A stretch of 64,000 nt of DNA from Muribaculum sp964512855 (GCA_964512855.1 CAZELD010000001.1:1-64000); one strand, 5' to 3'; positions 25,728 to 34,893 are shown, counted from the stretch's first letter. Translations and numbers: made by a program. Notes: generated by a model from the letters alone, not told the origin.

Positions 25728-26606
25728 TTATTCGACCGGCTCGACAGTGTAGCCCAATTTTCTCAGTTGAGCCAAAAGCCCTTGTTCACCAATAAGATGT
25801 GCTGCTCCTACGGCCACAAAAACCGTTTTTTCGGGGAGTATCTCGTTGAGTTTTGAAATCCACTTGTCGTTGCGGTTGTATAATAGCCGCTTCGCATCCT
25901 TCTCACTCATTCCTGTTTCAGGAGCAAACACGATCTCCTCAATTTCCTCTAAGTTTCCGGCGAGGTATGCTTTTGCAAGCGCGCGGGCGAGTTCGGCTGC
26001 ATCCGGATCTGTGCGTACTGTGTGCATCAGATCCTCTACCTGTTGGCTTATGGGATAGCACATCAGCATGGCTAATTGCTCGTCCATGGTTTCAAAGCCT
26101 TGCGCTGTTTTTCCGGCTTGGCGCCCTCTAATCTGTACGGTCATATCAAGCTGTTCGGCGCCGTTGAATTCGGGGAAATCAACCATGGCCTGAAGCATGG
26201 CGATCTGAGTGTTCACCATCGCCGGTTTCAGCATATCCATCTGGCTTACTTTCACCATGCCGTGTGTGTATTTTGCGAGCACATCGTTGACGGAATCTAT
26301 TTGAGCGGTGGTAAGTACCTTTGTGAGCGTGCTGTCGGAGGGCGCCATGCCAAATGTGATTACCATCCGTTCGGCCGATGGAGATGTCATCTCAGCCATG
26401 TCTATTTCTCCATAGACCGCGTCGACCGATTTAATTGCGTCGTTAACCCCCGGCACGCTGTCGATTACCGATGTCGGCGCGATGTGGTGTGTGGCGAAAA
26501 TAAAAGAATCGCCTTTAGATCCGTTGCCCGATACTTTCCAAAATAATTGCGCCGATACCGATAGCGCCGTCATGAGCGCAAGCGCCGATAGAGCTGCTCT
26601 GTTCAT
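25728..26606 (-). CDS. TraB/GumN family protein
   Basis: A 292-residue exported protein (signal peptide about 1-19, ending VSAQ). FIFATHHIAPTSVID near the N terminus provides the GxxH-type motif, and FVAVGAAHLIGEQGLLAQLRKLGYTVEPV closes the protein with the second His motif of the TraB/GumN (also PrgY/ChaN-related) family, thought to be metal-dependent proteases. GEIDM is a conserved acidic block between them. It stands alone on the minus strand, convergent with ldcA and divergent from the DJ-1 gene, and has a well-formed promoter of its own. Confidence 0.9.
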   Translation of the reverse strand: MNRAALSALALMTALSVSAQLFWKVSGNGSKGDSFIFATHHIAPTSVIDSVPGVNDAIKSVDAVYGEIDMAEMTSPSAERMVITFGMAPSDSTLTKVLTTAQIDSVNDVLAKYTHGMVKVSQMDMLKPAMVNTQIAMLQAMVDFPEFNGAEQLDMTVQIRGRQAGKTAQGFETMDEQLAMLMCYPISQQVEDLMHTVRTDPDAAELARALAKAYLAGNLEEIEEIVFAPETGMSEKDAKRLLYNRNDKWISKLNEILPEKTVFVAVGAAHLIGEQGLLAQLRKLGYTVEPVE

Positions 26607-26638
26607 ATTTGATATAGTGTGATGCGTATTTAATTGTG

Positions 26639-26669
26639 TAAACGTAAGCCTTATTTTTAAATTGACAAA
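26639..26669 (-). promoter_or_regulatory. TraB/GumN gene promoter (-33/-7)
   Basis: Minus strand TTTG (26669-26666), 19 bp, then TACGTTTA (26646-26639), one base off the -7 consensus. Start of transcription would be near 26632, about 26 nt before the ATG. Confidence 0.55.
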
Positions 26670-26698
26670 GAAAAAATTAGAAAAAATTGCACTTATAG

Positions 26699-26731
26699 TT
26701 TGGTTTTTATGATAACAAAAGGCTAATTTTG
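26699..26731 (+). promoter_or_regulatory. DJ-1/PfpI gene promoter (-33/-7)
   Basis: TTTG (26699-26702), 21 bp, then TAATTTTG (26724-26731). Both boxes match the consensus; transcription would start near 26738, giving a leader of about 33 nt. Confidence 0.65.
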
Positions 26732-26770
26732 GGTGTATATAAATATTACTAAACTAACAAATACAGAATT

Positions 26771-27325
26771 ATGGAAACATCTTATTTATTCCTCGCTGAA
26801 GGATTTGAAGAAATAGAAGCGCTTGCCACTGTTGACGTGTTGCGTCGCGCGGGGATGACTGTATATACTGTTTCAATCACATCCGACAAGGAGGTAAAAG
26901 GAACTAATGGAGTGACGGTTACAGCCGATAAGACAATCTCCGAGATTGACGCTAATGATGCCGAATGGCTCATCATTCCCGGCGGAATGCCAGGCGCTGC
27001 TAATCTTGCGGTTTGCGGCAAGTTGAAAGATATGCTCACTACACAGTGGAATAAACAGGGGAAGATTGCCGCTATATGCGCCGCCCCCGCTGTAGTGTTG
27101 GCTCCGCTTGGCATTGTGAGAGGACAGGAGGCTACTTGCTATCCGTCATTTAAGGATGATTTGGTTAAGTATGGCGCGCAGTACCTGGATATGCGTGTTG
27201 TTGAGAGCGGAAACCTGATAACTGGCAACGGGCCGTCGTCGGCTCTGCTGTTCGCTTTTGCGATAGTTTCAAACACTCTCGGGCAAGATGTGGCCTCTTC
27301 TGTGGCTTCCGGTATGCTTGTATAA
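26771..27325 (+). CDS. DJ-1/PfpI family protein (YajL/ThiJ-like)
   Basis: A 184-residue cytoplasmic DJ-1 superfamily protein of usual length. GFEEIEALATVDVLRRAG holds the conserved Glu, IIPGGMPGAANL the glycine-rich turn, and IAAICAAPAVVLAPLG the nucleophile-elbow Cys (about residue 100). Members act as deglycases, chaperones or stress proteins and their in vivo substrates are disputed. It has its own promoter, and the next gene, a glycosyltransferase, starts 25 bp after its stop. Confidence 0.92.
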   Translation: METSYLFLAEGFEEIEALATVDVLRRAGMTVYTVSITSDKEVKGTNGVTVTADKTISEIDANDAEWLIIPGGMPGAANLAVCGKLKDMLTTQWNKQGKIAAICAAPAVVLAPLGIVRGQEATCYPSFKDDLVKYGAQYLDMRVVESGNLITGNGPSSALLFAFAIVSNTLGQDVASSVASGMLV

Positions 27326-27337
27326 GTGAAAATTCAC

Positions 27338-27345
27338 TATATTTG
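27338..27345 (+). promoter_or_regulatory. -7-like element directly before the GT4 gene
   Basis: TATATTTG fits the -7 consensus but ends only 5 bp before the GTG start at 27351. If active it would give a leaderless or nearly leaderless message. The best upstream TTG (27318-27320) is only 17 bp away, so the promoter is doubtful. Confidence 0.3.
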
Positions 27346-27350
27346 CATTT

Positions 27351-28541
27351 GTGAAGAAAAGAATTTTACTTGTAAATAAGTTCTATTATCGTCGTGGCGG
27401 CGACTGTGTATATGTGCTCAATCTCGAGTCATTGCTGAAAAGTCGCGGTCACGATGTCGCTGTCTATGCCATGGATTACCCCGACAATCTGCCTTCAGAA
27501 TGGTCGGGATATTTTTCACATGAGGTGGATTTTGGGAAAGATAAGTTGAATGGGATGAGACGTATTTTCGGATATGGAGATGTTGGGGACTCTTTTCGGC
27601 GTATACTGAATGATTTTCGTCCCGATGTTGTGCATTTCAATAACACACACTCCTATCTTTCTCCCGTATTGGTGAAATTGGCATCCGAATTTGGCTCCAA
27701 AGTCGTGTGGACGTTGCATGATTATAAGTTGGTGTGCCCGTCTTATTCGTGCCTTCATAACGGTAAAGTGTGTGAAGATTGTTTTGAAGATTCGGCGGCG
27801 GTTGTGAAGAAGAGGTGTATGAAAGGATCGCTTGCGGCGAGTGTTCTCGCTTATGCCGAAGCTAAAAAGTGGAGCAAAGGGAAGTTATCGGAGTGGACTG
27901 ATGTTTTCTTGTGTCCGAGCCGTTTCATGTCGTTGAAGATGGAAGAGGGCGGTTTTCCGCCGGTCAAGTTATATCAACTATATAATTTTATCTCTCCGGA
28001 GATGCTTGAATATTACTCGACGAGAAAAGCGAAGTCAACGCGCGAGGATTATTACTGCTATGTAGGGCGTTTGTCAAGCGAGAAAGGGGTGGGAACTCTT
28101 TTGAAGGTAGCATCCAAGCTTCCCTATGAACTTCGTGTAGCCGGAACCGGGCCTATGGAGGAGCGATTGAAATCAGAGTTTGCATCCTGCGGCAATATAA
28201 AATTTTTAGGACACCGCGCTCTTGAAGAGGTTCAGCAGTTGTTTGCGAATGCCCGATTTTCTGTTGTCCCTTCTGAATGGTATGAAAATAATCCGTTCAG
28301 CGTGATTGAATCGCTGTGTGGTGGAACGCCGTTTGTGGGAGCCGACATTGGCGGTATTCCCGAATTGGCCGACAGAAAGAACGGACTGATTTTCACATCA
28401 GGAGATATGAAAAGTTTACAGTTTGCCATTGAGGAGGCGTGGACGCATGACTGGAATTATGCGGAAATACAGCAGAACGCATTGAGCCGATTCTCTCCGG
28501 AGCAACATTATTCGGCATTGGATAAAATATATAACGGATAA
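27351..28541 (+). CDS. Family 4 glycosyltransferase
   Basis: A 396-residue GT-B glycosyltransferase. RILLVNKFYYRRGGDCVYVLNLESLL is the typical N terminus of GT4 enzymes, with the Gly-Gly acceptor loop. The Cys-rich segment CPSYSCLHNGKVCEDCF (about 126-142) occurs in a subgroup of these enzymes. YCYVGRLSSEKGVGTLL starts the donor domain, and NPFSVIESLCGGTPFVGADIGGIPEL is the E-x7-E donor site. The only in-frame start before conserved sequence is a GTG. It is followed by a radical SAM gene and another GT4, suggesting a second small glycan-linked cluster. Confidence 0.9.
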   Translation: MKKRILLVNKFYYRRGGDCVYVLNLESLLKSRGHDVAVYAMDYPDNLPSEWSGYFSHEVDFGKDKLNGMRRIFGYGDVGDSFRRILNDFRPDVVHFNNTHSYLSPVLVKLASEFGSKVVWTLHDYKLVCPSYSCLHNGKVCEDCFEDSAAVVKKRCMKGSLAASVLAYAEAKKWSKGKLSEWTDVFLCPSRFMSLKMEEGGFPPVKLYQLYNFISPEMLEYYSTRKAKSTREDYYCYVGRLSSEKGVGTLLKVASKLPYELRVAGTGPMEERLKSEFASCGNIKFLGHRALEEVQQLFANARFSVVPSEWYENNPFSVIESLCGGTPFVGADIGGIPELADRKNGLIFTSGDMKSLQFAIEEAWTHDWNYAEIQQNALSRFSPEQHYSALDKIYNG

Positions 28542-28574
28542 ATTGCGTTATATATAGAATCATGTTTTAGACTT

Positions 28575-29624
28575 ATGAAAGATCAGCAACCAACCGATGC
28601 TTCTATCATACTGACCTATCGTTGCCCAATGCAGTGTCGTATGTGCAACATTTGGCAATATCCTACAGATAAAAAGGATGAGATTACTGTAGAAGACCTT
28701 AAATCTCTCCCTCGGCTAAAATTTATTAATTTGACCGGCGGCGAACCGTTTATAAGAGAAGATCTTCCCGAAATAGTCGAGGAGTGCTATCGTCATGCTC
28801 CGAGAATAGTCATATCCACTTCCGGGTGGTTTGACGATCGTGTGATAAAACTTGCCGAGCGTTTCCCTAACATCGGCATACGCATCTCGATAGAGGGCCT
28901 TAGCGGCAAGAATGATGAACTGCGCGGACGCAAAGGCGGGTTTGACAAAGGTTTGCGCACATTATTGGCTCTTAAATCAATGGGGATTAAAGATATTGGA
29001 TTCGGCTGCACGGTTTCTAATAATAATTCTTCTGATATGCTCTCCTTGTATATGCTTTCCAAGGAGTTGGGTTTGGAGTTTGCCACGGCCGCATTCCATA
29101 ATTCATATTATTTTCATAAGGATGATAATGTGATAACTAACCGGGATGAAGTAATAGGAAATTTTGAGCAGTTAATTGAGTGGCAGCTTAAGGAAAAACA
29201 TCCTAAATCCTGGTTCAGGGCATTCTTCAATATGGGGCTTATTAACTATATTGAAGGCGGCCGTAGAATGTTGCCTTGCGAGGCCGGAATGGCCAATTTC
29301 TTTATTGACCCGTGGGGAGAGGTGTATCCTTGCAACGGCCTTGAGGAAAAGTGCTGGAAAGAGTCTATGGGCAATATACGGAAAGATGACTTCATGACCA
29401 TTTGGAACAGCGAGCAGGCTGAACGTGTGCGTGAAAAAGTGCGTAAATGCCCTAAAAAATGCTGGATGGTTGGAACGGCTTCACCGGTAATGAAGAGATA
29501 TATACAACACCCGGCAAAATGGGCGTTGACCAATAAGCTCAGGGTGATGCGCGGACTAAAGCCCTGCATTGACAAAAAAAGGTATGATGTAGGACAAGAT
29601 CCTCAGCAAGGTTGCGGCTTTTAA
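28575..29624 (+). CDS. Radical SAM protein with SPASM-like C-terminal cysteine region
   Basis: A 349-residue radical SAM protein. The cluster cysteines are C17, C21 and C24 in CPMQCRMC, followed by LTGGEPFIREDLPEI (SAM-binding GGEP). The C-terminal third is rich in Cys: LPCEAG, YPCNGLEEKC, RKCPKKC and LKPC, the pattern of a SPASM or twitch domain holding extra iron-sulphur clusters, with FIDPWGEVYPC as the typical entry. SPASM proteins modify peptides or other substrates; no obvious precursor peptide is adjacent. It lies between two GT4 glycosyltransferases with short gaps (33 and 21 bp), so a role in modifying a lipid-linked or sugar intermediate is possible. Confidence 0.85.
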   Translation: MKDQQPTDASIILTYRCPMQCRMCNIWQYPTDKKDEITVEDLKSLPRLKFINLTGGEPFIREDLPEIVEECYRHAPRIVISTSGWFDDRVIKLAERFPNIGIRISIEGLSGKNDELRGRKGGFDKGLRTLLALKSMGIKDIGFGCTVSNNNSSDMLSLYMLSKELGLEFATAAFHNSYYFHKDDNVITNRDEVIGNFEQLIEWQLKEKHPKSWFRAFFNMGLINYIEGGRRMLPCEAGMANFFIDPWGEVYPCNGLEEKCWKESMGNIRKDDFMTIWNSEQAERVREKVRKCPKKCWMVGTASPVMKRYIQHPAKWALTNKLRVMRGLKPCIDKKRYDVGQDPQQGCGF

Positions 29625-29645
29625 GGCTACATTTAAATTATAGTC

Positions 29646-30737
29646 ATGAAAATTGTTGTTACTGGCACAAGAGGCATTCCCGATATTCAGGGGGGAGTGG
29701 AGACGCATTGCGAGAATCTTTATCCGAGGCTTGCGGCCATGGGGCACGATGTGACTGTGATACGACGTTCATGTTATATAAATGATTCTAACCGCGTCTC
29801 GGAATATAAAGGGGTTAAACTTGTTGATGTGTACGCGCCCAGAAAAAAAAGCTTTGAAGCGATACTGCACACGGCTTTAGCTGTGATAAAGGCAAGAATG
29901 ATGAATCCCGACATTTTGCATATCCATGCGGTTGGGCCGTCGCTGATGGCGCCATTTGCCCGTATGCTCGGATTGAAAGTTGTTATGACTAATCATGGTC
30001 CCGATTATGACCGTCAGAAATGGGGTAAACTTGCGAAAAGCATACTTCGTGCCGGCGAAAAATGGGGAACCGGATGGAGCAATGGTGTGATTGTGATATC
30101 AAGCGTCATCTCCCGAATTCTAAAAGATAATTACGGACGAGAGGATGTGAATCTTATATATAACGGAGTTGATAAGCCTGAGAAGTCGACATCAACCGAT
30201 TTCCTTGACAGCATGGGGATAATCCCGCATAAATACATCCTCGCATTAGGTCGGTTTGTGAAAGAAAAGGGGTTCCACGATCTTATTGACGCCTACTCTC
30301 GATTGAAGAGAAAAGATTTTCAACTTGTTATAGCCGGGGATGCTGACCACCCCGATCCTTACTCGACCGAATTGAAACGCAAGGCTGCTGAGGCCGGAGT
30401 GATTCTCACCGGCTTCATAAAAGGGGAGAAATTGAACCAACTGCTCTCCAATGCGGCTCTTTTTGTGCTCCCTTCTTATCATGAGGGGTTGCCGATCGCT
30501 TTGCTTGAGGCGATGAGTTATGATCTTGATGTGATTGTCAGCGATATTCCAGCCAATAAGCTTGCTGAACTTAATCGCGATGACTTTTTTAAAGCAGGAG
30601 ACATTGAAGCATTAATAGAGGCGATTGAGCGGAAAATAGAATCTTCGCATCCGCGGAAATATGATTTATCTGCATATAACTGGGAGCATATAGCCCGTCA
30701 GACTGAAAATGTCTATAAATCGGTTTTGGAGCATTGA
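29646..30737 (+). CDS. Family 4 glycosyltransferase
   Basis: A 363-residue GT4 enzyme. The start VVTGTRGIPDIQGGVETHCENLYPRL is the signature of a rhamnosyltransferase-like GT4 subgroup. ILALGRFVKEKGFHDLIDAY starts the donor domain, and LPSYHEGLPIALLEAMSYDLDVIVSDI is the E-x7-E donor site. The protein is full length, soluble and presumably works at the inner membrane face. It ends the three-gene run with the GT4 and the SPASM protein; the promoter of the next gene overlaps its last codons. Confidence 0.9.
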   Translation: MKIVVTGTRGIPDIQGGVETHCENLYPRLAAMGHDVTVIRRSCYINDSNRVSEYKGVKLVDVYAPRKKSFEAILHTALAVIKARMMNPDILHIHAVGPSLMAPFARMLGLKVVMTNHGPDYDRQKWGKLAKSILRAGEKWGTGWSNGVIVISSVISRILKDNYGREDVNLIYNGVDKPEKSTSTDFLDSMGIIPHKYILALGRFVKEKGFHDLIDAYSRLKRKDFQLVIAGDADHPDPYSTELKRKAAEAGVILTGFIKGEKLNQLLSNAALFVLPSYHEGLPIALLEAMSYDLDVIVSDIPANKLAELNRDDFFKAGDIEALIEAIERKIESSHPRKYDLSAYNWEHIARQTENVYKSVLEH

Positions 30738-30756
30738 AAAGTTTGTCGTATATTTG
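30725..30756 (+). promoter_or_regulatory. Promoter of the small lipoprotein gene (-33/-7)
   Basis: TTTG (30725-30728), exactly 20 bp, then TATATTTG (30749-30756), a full match to the Bacteroidetes consensus. The -33 box lies within the last codons of the upstream glycosyltransferase. Transcription would start near 30763, 18 nt before the ATG at 30781, which supports that start over an in-frame ATG at 30709. Confidence 0.75.
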
Positions 30757-30780
30757 TATAAATCATCGTTGAAACCATTT

Positions 30781-31248
30781 ATGAAACACTGTTATCTATT
30801 CATACTTTTGTTGTCGCTGATGGTGTCGTGTAAAAGTTCAAATACGGCAGAGGAAGCTAAGTTATACGCCATTCAAGCTATTGAAAATAAAGATTATGTC
30901 TATGCGAAGCGTGTGTGTGACGAACTTTATACGTCGGCGCGCAATGACACAACTCCGGCTCGTGTGCAGTCCTTATGCGACTTGTCTTTGCTATATATGA
31001 AAATCGCTGATTGGAACGACTACGATACGAATATTGAAAATGCCGTGAAATGTTTTCGTGAGGCCTATGAGGTTGATTCAGCCGGGGCTGCGGCTTGTTA
31101 CGACAGTATAGCTGTGGATGATATGGCTCACTGGGCGCTGATGTCGTCGATTGTTGCCCGCTTGAATCAATCTGATGAGATCATTGATCTTGATGATGAT
31201 GAGATGAGGTATGTTAATGAAGCCGACAGTAGCGGTATAATCCCATAA
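30781..31248 (+). CDS. Small lipoprotein, helical-repeat type, unknown function
   Basis: A 155-residue lipoprotein: the signal peptide ends LMVSC with the lipidated Cys at 17. The mature part is helical and TPR-like in feel (AEEAKLYAIQAIENKDYVYAKRVC, LSLLYMKIADWNDYDTNIENAVKCFREAYEVD), then an acidic tail. I do not recognise a characterised family. An ATG at 30709 is also in frame, but it lies upstream of the promoter and within the previous gene. It is followed 14 bp later by the SUI1-type gene. Confidence 0.75.
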   Translation: MKHCYLFILLLSLMVSCKSSNTAEEAKLYAIQAIENKDYVYAKRVCDELYTSARNDTTPARVQSLCDLSLLYMKIADWNDYDTNIENAVKCFREAYEVDSAGAAACYDSIAVDDMAHWALMSSIVARLNQSDEIIDLDDDEMRYVNEADSSGIIP

Positions 31249-31262
31249 CGATTCTGTTATCG

Positions 31263-31604
31263 ATGAAAACCAATGATTTACAGTCGGCAATGGATGCTTT
31301 TCTGAAGAATAATCCTGATTTGCCTGAAGGAGAAGTGGTGAATGAGCTTCCGGTGGATAAATCTGACCGGGATTTCCGCATGGATGTAGTATTGGAGAAA
31401 AAGGGGAGAGCCGGAAAGCAAGCAACTATAATTTGTGGCTTTCAGGGATCCGATGAAGATCTGCTTGACCTTGCCTCAATGCTCAAACGCAAGCTTGCTA
31501 CAGGCGGATCGGCGCGCGGCGGTGAGATCCTGATTCAAGGCGACAGGCGCAAAGAGGTGGTCGATATCTTGAAATCGCTTGGTTATAAAGCTCGCATAAT
31601 CTGA
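31263..31604 (+). CDS. SUI1-type translation initiation factor-like protein
   Basis: A 113-residue protein of the eIF1/SUI1 family (bacterial YciH type). The C-terminal part shows the SUI1 core: LEKKGRAGKQATIICGF, then DLASMLKRKLATGGSARGGEILIQGDRRKEVVDILKSLGYK. In bacteria the role of such proteins is not settled; ribosome binding under stress has been proposed for E. coli YciH. It sits 14 bp after the lipoprotein and 7 bp before the helicase-nuclease gene, so all three may share the lipoprotein promoter. Confidence 0.9.
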   Translation: MKTNDLQSAMDAFLKNNPDLPEGEVVNELPVDKSDRDFRMDVVLEKKGRAGKQATIICGFQGSDEDLLDLASMLKRKLATGGSARGGEILIQGDRRKEVVDILKSLGYKARII

Positions 31605-31611
31605 TTACGCA

Positions 31612-34600
31612 ATGCTTCAGATTCATAAGGCGTCGGCCGGTTCCGGAAAAACTTTCACATTAACCTATAACTATATAAAGTTGCTCCTTGGAGAAAAAGT
31701 ATCTCCGGGAAAATATGTTTTATCGGAAGGGCGTAACCGACACCGTTCTATTCTTGCCATAACATTCACCAATAAGGCCACTGACGAGATGAAACGCCGC
31801 ATTGTGGCCCAGCTTGCGGCGCTCGCAGGAATAACCGGAAAAAAAAGCGACTATGCTAAACGTCTTCGCGCCGAATTTAATTGCGATGAGGATAAACTTC
31901 GTCAATATTCCCAACGAGCGCTCACGTCGCTTCTCGCTGATTTTACGAATTTCAATGTAAGCACCATCGATTCCTTTTTTCAAGTGGTGCTCCGCACATT
32001 TGCCCGAGAGGCTGAGCTTACCGGAAATTATGATGTGGAACTTGACGACAAAAATGCCGTGGCGATTGGCGTGAATGAGCTGCTTACCATGCTGAACCGG
32101 CTTTCACGCGCCGAGCTGAGGCATGATCCTGAAAAAAGGACGTTGGTGAGTTGGCTCACACGCTACATGAAAATCCGCATCGAGGAGGGAAAGACATTCA
32201 ATATATTCAATCGCGGCTCTTCGCTGAATTCTGAGATTGTGAAGTTCATGCAGAATGCTTTTTCTGAAGAATATCGGTTGAATGTGGTTGAAATTGACAA
32301 GTATCTTTCCGGCTACGAGCATATCGTGAACTTCTCAGCGTCGTTGGCTGAGGCCAAGAAAAAACGGGGGGAGAACTTTGTCGCATACACCCGAGAGTGT
32401 TGCGCTTCATTGCAAGCTATGGGCGCGATGGACGCCATGATATCCCATCTAAAGAAGAATTTGGAACGATGGTCTCAAGGGGAGCTTAGGATTACAGATT
32501 ATGCATACGCTTGTATTCAGAATCCCGACAAGCGTTTCAAGAAAAAATATATGTCTTCTTGTGAAGTCGACGGTATTGTCGATGATTTACTGGCCGAGGC
32601 CGTAAGATTTTTCGGCGACATGACGCTCTACTGCCATCTTGAGAGTGAAATTTATAAACTCGGCCTTATCAGCGCCGTAAATCGGCAAGTGAATGAGTTG
32701 CAGAATGAGAACAACGCCATTCTGCTACGTGACACGTCCGATATTCTCAGCCGCATAATTAGTGAAGACGAGGCTCCTTTCATTTATGAACGTCTCGGTG
32801 TGAGGCTCAATCATTTTCTCATTGATGAGTTTCAAGACACCTCAAAATTGCAATGGAAAAATCTGAGCGCCCTTGTTCGTGAGAGTCTTTCTACTGAAAA
32901 TGACAACCTTATTATCGGCGATGAGAAGCAATCAATATATCGGTTCAGAAACTCTGACCCCGACTTGCTGGTGAAGTGTGTGCCCGAAGAATTTTCCGGA
33001 AGCATCGAATTTCACGGCTCCATCCCTGAAGAGAACACCAATTGGCGTAGCGCAGCCGCGATTGTAAAGTTCAACAACACGCTTTTCAAGCTGATTACCT
33101 CAGCGGTAGGGCTTGACGACATTTATGCAAATGTGGTGCAGGAAGTTGCGAAAAAGGATTTACCGGGATATGTGGTCGCTGCCCCTTACGATGATGACGA
33201 AGAGACGCTGTCTCGTATGGTCGAGGCGATTAAGCGGCAGTTGGGAGCCGGATATAAGCAAGGCGAGATAACGGTGTTGACAGCAACCCGGAATGAAGGG
33301 GCGCGAGTGGTCGATTACCTGCTTCAACGCAAGCTTGACGATCCACAACTTGCGTCATTGCAAGTGATGTCGGAGGATTCGCTCGTAATAGGGAAGGCTC
33401 ATTCCGTGCAGCTCATTATCTCCGTGATGAGATTTATTGATTCCTACAGAAGCCTTATTCCAACAGAAAACAATGATGCGCGGCTCACTGTCGCTGAATT
33501 TGAAAAACGCTTTAGATATTATTGTGTGTCGGGCATGGAGCGCGCTGATGCCATCGCCGCATCGTTGATTGGCGATCATGATGGTGTTTCTGACCTGATG
33601 ATAGATGCCGCCGACATGGAGTGTGTCAGCCTGCCTTCACTTGTGGAGCGCGTCATCGCTCGTTGCGTATCACCGGAGCTTCGCAACGCTGAAAATGTAT
33701 ACATCAGCGCCCTGCAAGATAAAATCATTGACTTTTGCGATCGTCCGGGCGCCGATCTGCGTTCATTCCTGCGTTGGTGGGATGATGCCGGATGTTATGC
33801 TACGCTCGACACGCCCACTGAGGTGGACGCATTGAGGGTGATGACGATACATAAATCGAAAGGATTGGAGTTCCAATGTGTTCATATTCCTTTCGTTGAC
33901 TGGAATCTCACATCAGGGAAAGGGCTTATCTGGTTTGATTTACGCCGGGATAGCGGTCGATTGGCGTGGGATCCTTTTGATAATGAATATTTTAACGAAG
34001 AGGATATTCCCCCATTGATGCCGTTGAATATTTCAAAAGAGTTGTCATCGACTGCGTTGTCCATTCAGTGTGAGGAGAATAGCCGAAAAGAATGGGTTGA
34101 TACGATGAACCGTGCGTATGTCGCGTTCACCCGTGCGGTGCGTGAGCTTGTTATAGGCTATAAGTCACCCCCAAAGTCGGGGAGCATGACGAGCATCCCG
34201 GTATTGCTGGATTATGCTTTCGGCTGCGGCGCTCCCGACCTGTCCGATCGAGTTGTTGCCCTCTCTCCCGACGTTGTGATCTCTCTTAAAGATTTCCACG
34301 GGGTAGATGGCTCATTCTGCTATGGCGATCCAACCACACCGATTGAAGACGGGAATGAGGCCGACAAGATTGCTGTGCCCGATTACTATTCTTACGACAA
34401 CAATCACATCTGGGATATGAGCCGCATCGAGGATCTGACTGATATGTCACGGCCTCGTCAACGAGGTATCGCCCTCCACGGCATCATGAGTCGCATCCGC
34501 ACTGCGTCCGACCTCCCGCGGGCTGTGCGTCGAGCTGTGGCTACCGGTATTCTTTCTGAGGAGATGTCGACGCAGTGTGAAACCTTATTGCGACGAGCGT

Positions 34601-34893
34601 TAACCTATGAGCCGGCACGCCGATGGTTTGAGAATACAAAGCGCGTATTGAACGAGCGCCCATTCATTGTCAGTGAAGATGATGAAATGAAGCGCTACCG
34701 TCCCGACAGAGTTGTATGGACCGCCGACGGAGCGATCGACGTGGTGGATTTCAAATTTGGCAAAGAAGAGCCTAAGAAATATTTCGATCAAGTGCGTCGC
34801 TATATGGACTACCTATCGGATCTTTTCCCCAACCAACCCGTGCGCGGCTACCTATGGTACCCCCTCGACACACGTGTCGAAGAAGTCCACTAA
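31612..34893 (+). CDS. addA: AddA-type UvrD helicase with C-terminal nuclease
   Basis: A 1093-residue superfamily 1A helicase for double-strand-break repair. Motif I GSGKT is at residues 10-14; FLIDEFQDTS is motif II, GDEKQSIYRFRNSDP motif III, MTIHKSKGLEFQCVHIPF motif V and AYVAFTRAVRELVIGY motif VI. The C-terminal RPDRVVWTADGAIDVVDFKFGK carries the D-x(n)-DxK pattern of the PD-(D/E)XK nuclease typical of AddA/RexA. Family members work with an AddB subunit, but no AddB gene is adjacent: upstream is SUI1 and downstream a convergent truncated regulator. It ends 13 bp from that regulator. Confidence 0.88.
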   Translation: MLQIHKASAGSGKTFTLTYNYIKLLLGEKVSPGKYVLSEGRNRHRSILAITFTNKATDEMKRRIVAQLAALAGITGKKSDYAKRLRAEFNCDEDKLRQYSQRALTSLLADFTNFNVSTIDSFFQVVLRTFAREAELTGNYDVELDDKNAVAIGVNELLTMLNRLSRAELRHDPEKRTLVSWLTRYMKIRIEEGKTFNIFNRGSSLNSEIVKFMQNAFSEEYRLNVVEIDKYLSGYEHIVNFSASLAEAKKKRGENFVAYTRECCASLQAMGAMDAMISHLKKNLERWSQGELRITDYAYACIQNPDKRFKKKYMSSCEVDGIVDDLLAEAVRFFGDMTLYCHLESEIYKLGLISAVNRQVNELQNENNAILLRDTSDILSRIISEDEAPFIYERLGVRLNHFLIDEFQDTSKLQWKNLSALVRESLSTENDNLIIGDEKQSIYRFRNSDPDLLVKCVPEEFSGSIEFHGSIPEENTNWRSAAAIVKFNNTLFKLITSAVGLDDIYANVVQEVAKKDLPGYVVAAPYDDDEETLSRMVEAIKRQLGAGYKQGEITVLTATRNEGARVVDYLLQRKLDDPQLASLQVMSEDSLVIGKAHSVQLIISVMRFIDSYRSLIPTENNDARLTVAEFEKRFRYYCVSGMERADAIAASLIGDHDGVSDLMIDAADMECVSLPSLVERVIARCVSPELRNAENVYISALQDKIIDFCDRPGADLRSFLRWWDDAGCYATLDTPTEVDALRVMTIHKSKGLEFQCVHIPFVDWNLTSGKGLIWFDLRRDSGRLAWDPFDNEYFNEEDIPPLMPLNISKELSSTALSIQCEENSRKEWVDTMNRAYVAFTRAVRELVIGYKSPPKSGSMTSIPVLLDYAFGCGAPDLSDRVVALSPDVVISLKDFHGVDGSFCYGDPTTPIEDGNEADKIAVPDYYSYDNNHIWDMSRIEDLTDMSRPRQRGIALHGIMSRIRTASDLPRAVRRAVATGILSEEMSTQCETLLRRALTYEPARRWFENTKRVLNERPFIVSEDDEMKRYRPDRVVWTADGAIDVVDFKFGKEEPKKYFDQVRRYMDYLSDLFPNQPVRGYLWYPLDTRVEEVH

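Noticed and set aside
30709..30780. Upstream ATG extension of the small lipoprotein
   Set aside because: It would start inside the previous gene and upstream of the -7 box, and would bury the lipoprotein signal peptide 24 residues inside the protein.
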